DNA of 64,000 nt. Source: Pseudoxanthomonas sp. GTDB taxonomy: Bacteria; Pseudomonadota; Gammaproteobacteria; Xanthomonadales; Xanthomonadaceae. Position 1 is the first letter of the stretch. Each line of letters starts with the position of its first letter. Below, in pieces: positions 62,501 to 64,000 of this stretch. The DNA is taken from contig NZ_CP114978.1 in NCBI RefSeq assembly GCF_027498035.1, forward strand, positions 3,658,001 through 3,722,000. The letters run 5' to 3'. The notes beneath the pieces were generated by a model that searched no databases, was not told the origin of the DNA, and saw only the letters and a program-made list of their open reading frames with translations. Position numbers and translations under genes: made by a program.

Positions 62501-64000
62501 CATCGGCACGCCCGCCTTCGAACACCAGGAGACTGACTCCCACGCCGGGAACATCGAGAACACCGGGAACATGCTTGCGCCGCAGGAGTTTCAGGCGTCC
62601 CCGGTCAGTTCCCACCACGAAGAAACCGGGAACAGCCTCACGCCCCACTTCGAGAACCTGCCGCAGTTGTCCGGCCAGCGCGCAGGCATCTACTGGCTCA
62701 AGGGCAAGCACAAGGAATGGATTTGCTCGCCCCTGATCGTGGCTGCACGCACCCGTGATGCCAGCGGCGGCGAATGGGGGCGGCTGCTAGTGTTCGCCGA
62801 CCGCGACGGCCGCGAGCACCGCTGGGCCATGCCCATGTCGATGCTGGCCGGTAATGGCGAAGTGCTACGCGCCGAACTGCTGCGACAGGGGCTGGAGATT
62901 GCCACCCGCCCCGCGCAGCGCGGCAAGTTGCTGGACTTCATCCAAGGCGCAGACGTGGAGGTGGCCGCGCGCTGCGTGACCCGCACCGGCTGGCACGGCG
63001 ATGCCTTCGTCCTACCGGATCGCGCCTATAACGAGCGTGGCGAGCCCATCATCTACCAGGCCACCAGCCTGGAGGCCACCGCCTTGTCGCGTGCTGGCAC
63101 CCTCGAAGGGTGGCGTGAGCGCGTATCTGCCGCTTGCGCTGGCAATAGCCGTCTGGTGCTGGCAGTCGCTACCGCATTTGCTGGCCCGTGTCTGGGGCTG
63201 CTGGAAATGGAAGGTGGCGGGTTGCACCTGCGCGGAAGCTCCAGCGTGGGCAAGTCCACCGCTCTACAGGTGGCGGCAAGCGTGTACGGGCCGCCCGAGT
63301 TCGTACGGACTTGGCGCCAGACCGACAATGCGCTGGAGGGTGTGGCGTCGTTGCACTCGGACATGTTGCTCATCCTGGACGAAATCGGCGAGCTGGACCC
63401 GAAGCACGCGGGCAGCGTGGCCTACATGCTCGCCAACGGCCAGGGTAAGGGCCGGGCGAACCGGAACGGGGCAGCCCGCGTGGCGGCACGCTGGCGGTTG
63501 CAGTTCCTCTCCTCCGGCGAAATTTCCATGACCGATCTCATCGAGCAGGCGGGTGGCAAGGTGCGCGCCGGCCAGGAGGTCCGGGTACTGGACGTACCGG
63601 CAGACGCGGGCGCTGGCTACGGTCTGTTCGACCATGTAGACGGCCACCCAGGCCATTTCGCCGAAGCATTGAAGGCGTCGGCCACCAAACACCACGGCCA
63701 CGCCCTGCACGCGCTCCTGGAGGGGTTGGCGGATAACGTGCCGGGCCATCGCGCATGGCTTAGCGACCGGGTTCAGGTTCTCGCCGATTCGATGACCATG
63801 GACAATGCAAGCGGACAGGTCCGGCGTGCGGCCAAGCGCTTTGCAGTGATCGGGGCAGCCGGTGAGCTGGCGACCCGATTCGGCATTACGGGATGGTCCA
63901 ACGGCGAGGCGGAGCGCGCGTCGAGCAGGTGCTTTGCGGCTTGGCTGGCAGCACGCGAGACCACTGGCAACTCCGAGCCGGCGGCCATGCTCACTGCAGT
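62493..64000 (+). CDS. DUF927 family ATPase (partial; runs off the window)
   Basis: The frame from the ATG at 62493 stays open to the edge, giving more than 500 residues. After an about 50-residue polar N-terminus come DUF927 features: QRAGIYWLKGKHKEWICSPLIVAARTRD, GEWGRLLVFADRDGREHRWAMPMSML, TGWHGDAFVLPDRAYNERGEPIIYQ. The ATPase core has Walker A GSSSVGKST and Walker B LLILDEIGEL, with YMLANGQGKGRANRNGAARV following. DUF927 proteins are superfamily 3-like helicases linked to primases in phages, plasmids and satellites. It is probably the element's replication protein. Confidence 0.88.
   Translation, partial: MTDIGTPAFEHQETDSHAGNIENTGNMLAPQEFQASPVSSHHEETGNSLTPHFENLPQLSGQRAGIYWLKGKHKEWICSPLIVAARTRDASGGEWGRLLVFADRDGREHRWAMPMSMLAGNGEVLRAELLRQGLEIATRPAQRGKLLDFIQGADVEVAARCVTRTGWHGDAFVLPDRAYNERGEPIIYQATSLEATALSRAGTLEGWRERVSAACAGNSRLVLAVATAFAGPCLGLLEMEGGGLHLRGSSSVGKSTALQVAASVYGPPEFVRTWRQTDNALEGVASLHSDMLLILDEIGELDPKHAGSVAYMLANGQGKGRANRNGAARVAARWRLQFLSSGEISMTDLIEQAGGKVRAGQEVRVLDVPADAGAGYGLFDHVDGHPGHFAEALKASATKHHGHALHALLEGLADNVPGHRAWLSDRVQVLADSMTMDNASGQVRRAAKRFAVIGAAGELATRFGITGWSNGEAERASSRCFAAWLAARETTGNSEPAAMLTA

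Larger units (their letters stand above)
59001..64000 (+). mobile_element. Integrated element at tRNA-Lys (left part only)
   Basis: Starts at the 3' end of tRNA-Lys and contains an integrase, an unknown gene, an excisionase-like gene, two small genes and a DUF927 ATPase, all on the plus strand and mostly overlapping. From about 59.1 to 61.6 kb the codon use is more mixed and less GC-rich than in the flanking housekeeping genes. The right end and attR lie outside the window. The layout resembles phage satellites or small integrative elements that carry their own replication protein. Confidence 0.85.

Overview
The window is high-GC chromosomal DNA from a gammaproteobacterium, most likely a member of the Xanthomonadaceae (Stenotrophomonas / Pseudoxanthomonas / Lysobacter group). 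The evidence is the yebC-ruvC-ruvA-kup-ruvB-ybgC-tolQRAB-pal-cpoB-queE-queC gene order with kup inside the ruv cluster, a type IV secretion effector with an XVIPCD-type tail, a bufferin-type metallophore operon, and a ycaD-ggpPS osmolyte pair like that described in Stenotrophomonas rhizophila. The genus is inference.

Layout. 1-9.4 kb: an H-NS-like fragment, a secreted M28 peptidase, mscL, a FAH-family hydrolase, a Rieske protein, an ACT protein, an SLC13 permease, trmB, a GDSL esterase autotransporter and tRNA-Gly(CCC). 9.5-12.2 kb: GlxA-type and LysR-type regulators and a small monooxygenase-like protein. 12.2-14.9 kb (minus strand): a four-gene bufferin operon, in order DUF2282 precursor, DUF692 enzyme, DUF2063 partner and DoxX membrane protein, with an intrinsic terminator right after the precursor gene. 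15.4-19.7 kb: an SDR plus an unrecognised protein, then a predicted type IV effector (lytic-transglycosylase-like, peptidoglycan-binding and XVIPCD regions) with an LprI-type lipoprotein as probable immunity protein. 19.9-24.6 kb: ahcY under an SAH riboswitch, divergent ppc, and a MITE-like element whose end supplies the stop codon of an aldo/keto reductase. 25.5-34 kb: a DUF4105 protein with a lipoprotein hydrolase, a frameshifted alpha/beta hydrolase, uup, a YecA-like protein and two membrane-associated proteins of unknown role. 34-40 kb: a three-gene phospholipid mini-operon and a ycaD-ggpPS osmolyte operon with a frameshift near the 3' end of ggpPS. 40-46 kb: a CPA2 antiporter, an FmdB protein, a triple DUF3011 protein, aspS and small enzymes.

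46.3-58.9 kb is the conserved housekeeping block for Holliday-junction processing, envelope integrity and queuosine precursor synthesis. It carries an unusual duplicated 5' end of ruvA. 58.9-64 kb: a tRNA-Lys gene followed by a tyrosine integrase and the left part of an integrated element with an excisionase-like protein, two small proteins and a DUF927 ATPase that runs off the window. A four-copy TTAG array with exact 10-bp phasing sits just upstream of the excisionase-like gene.
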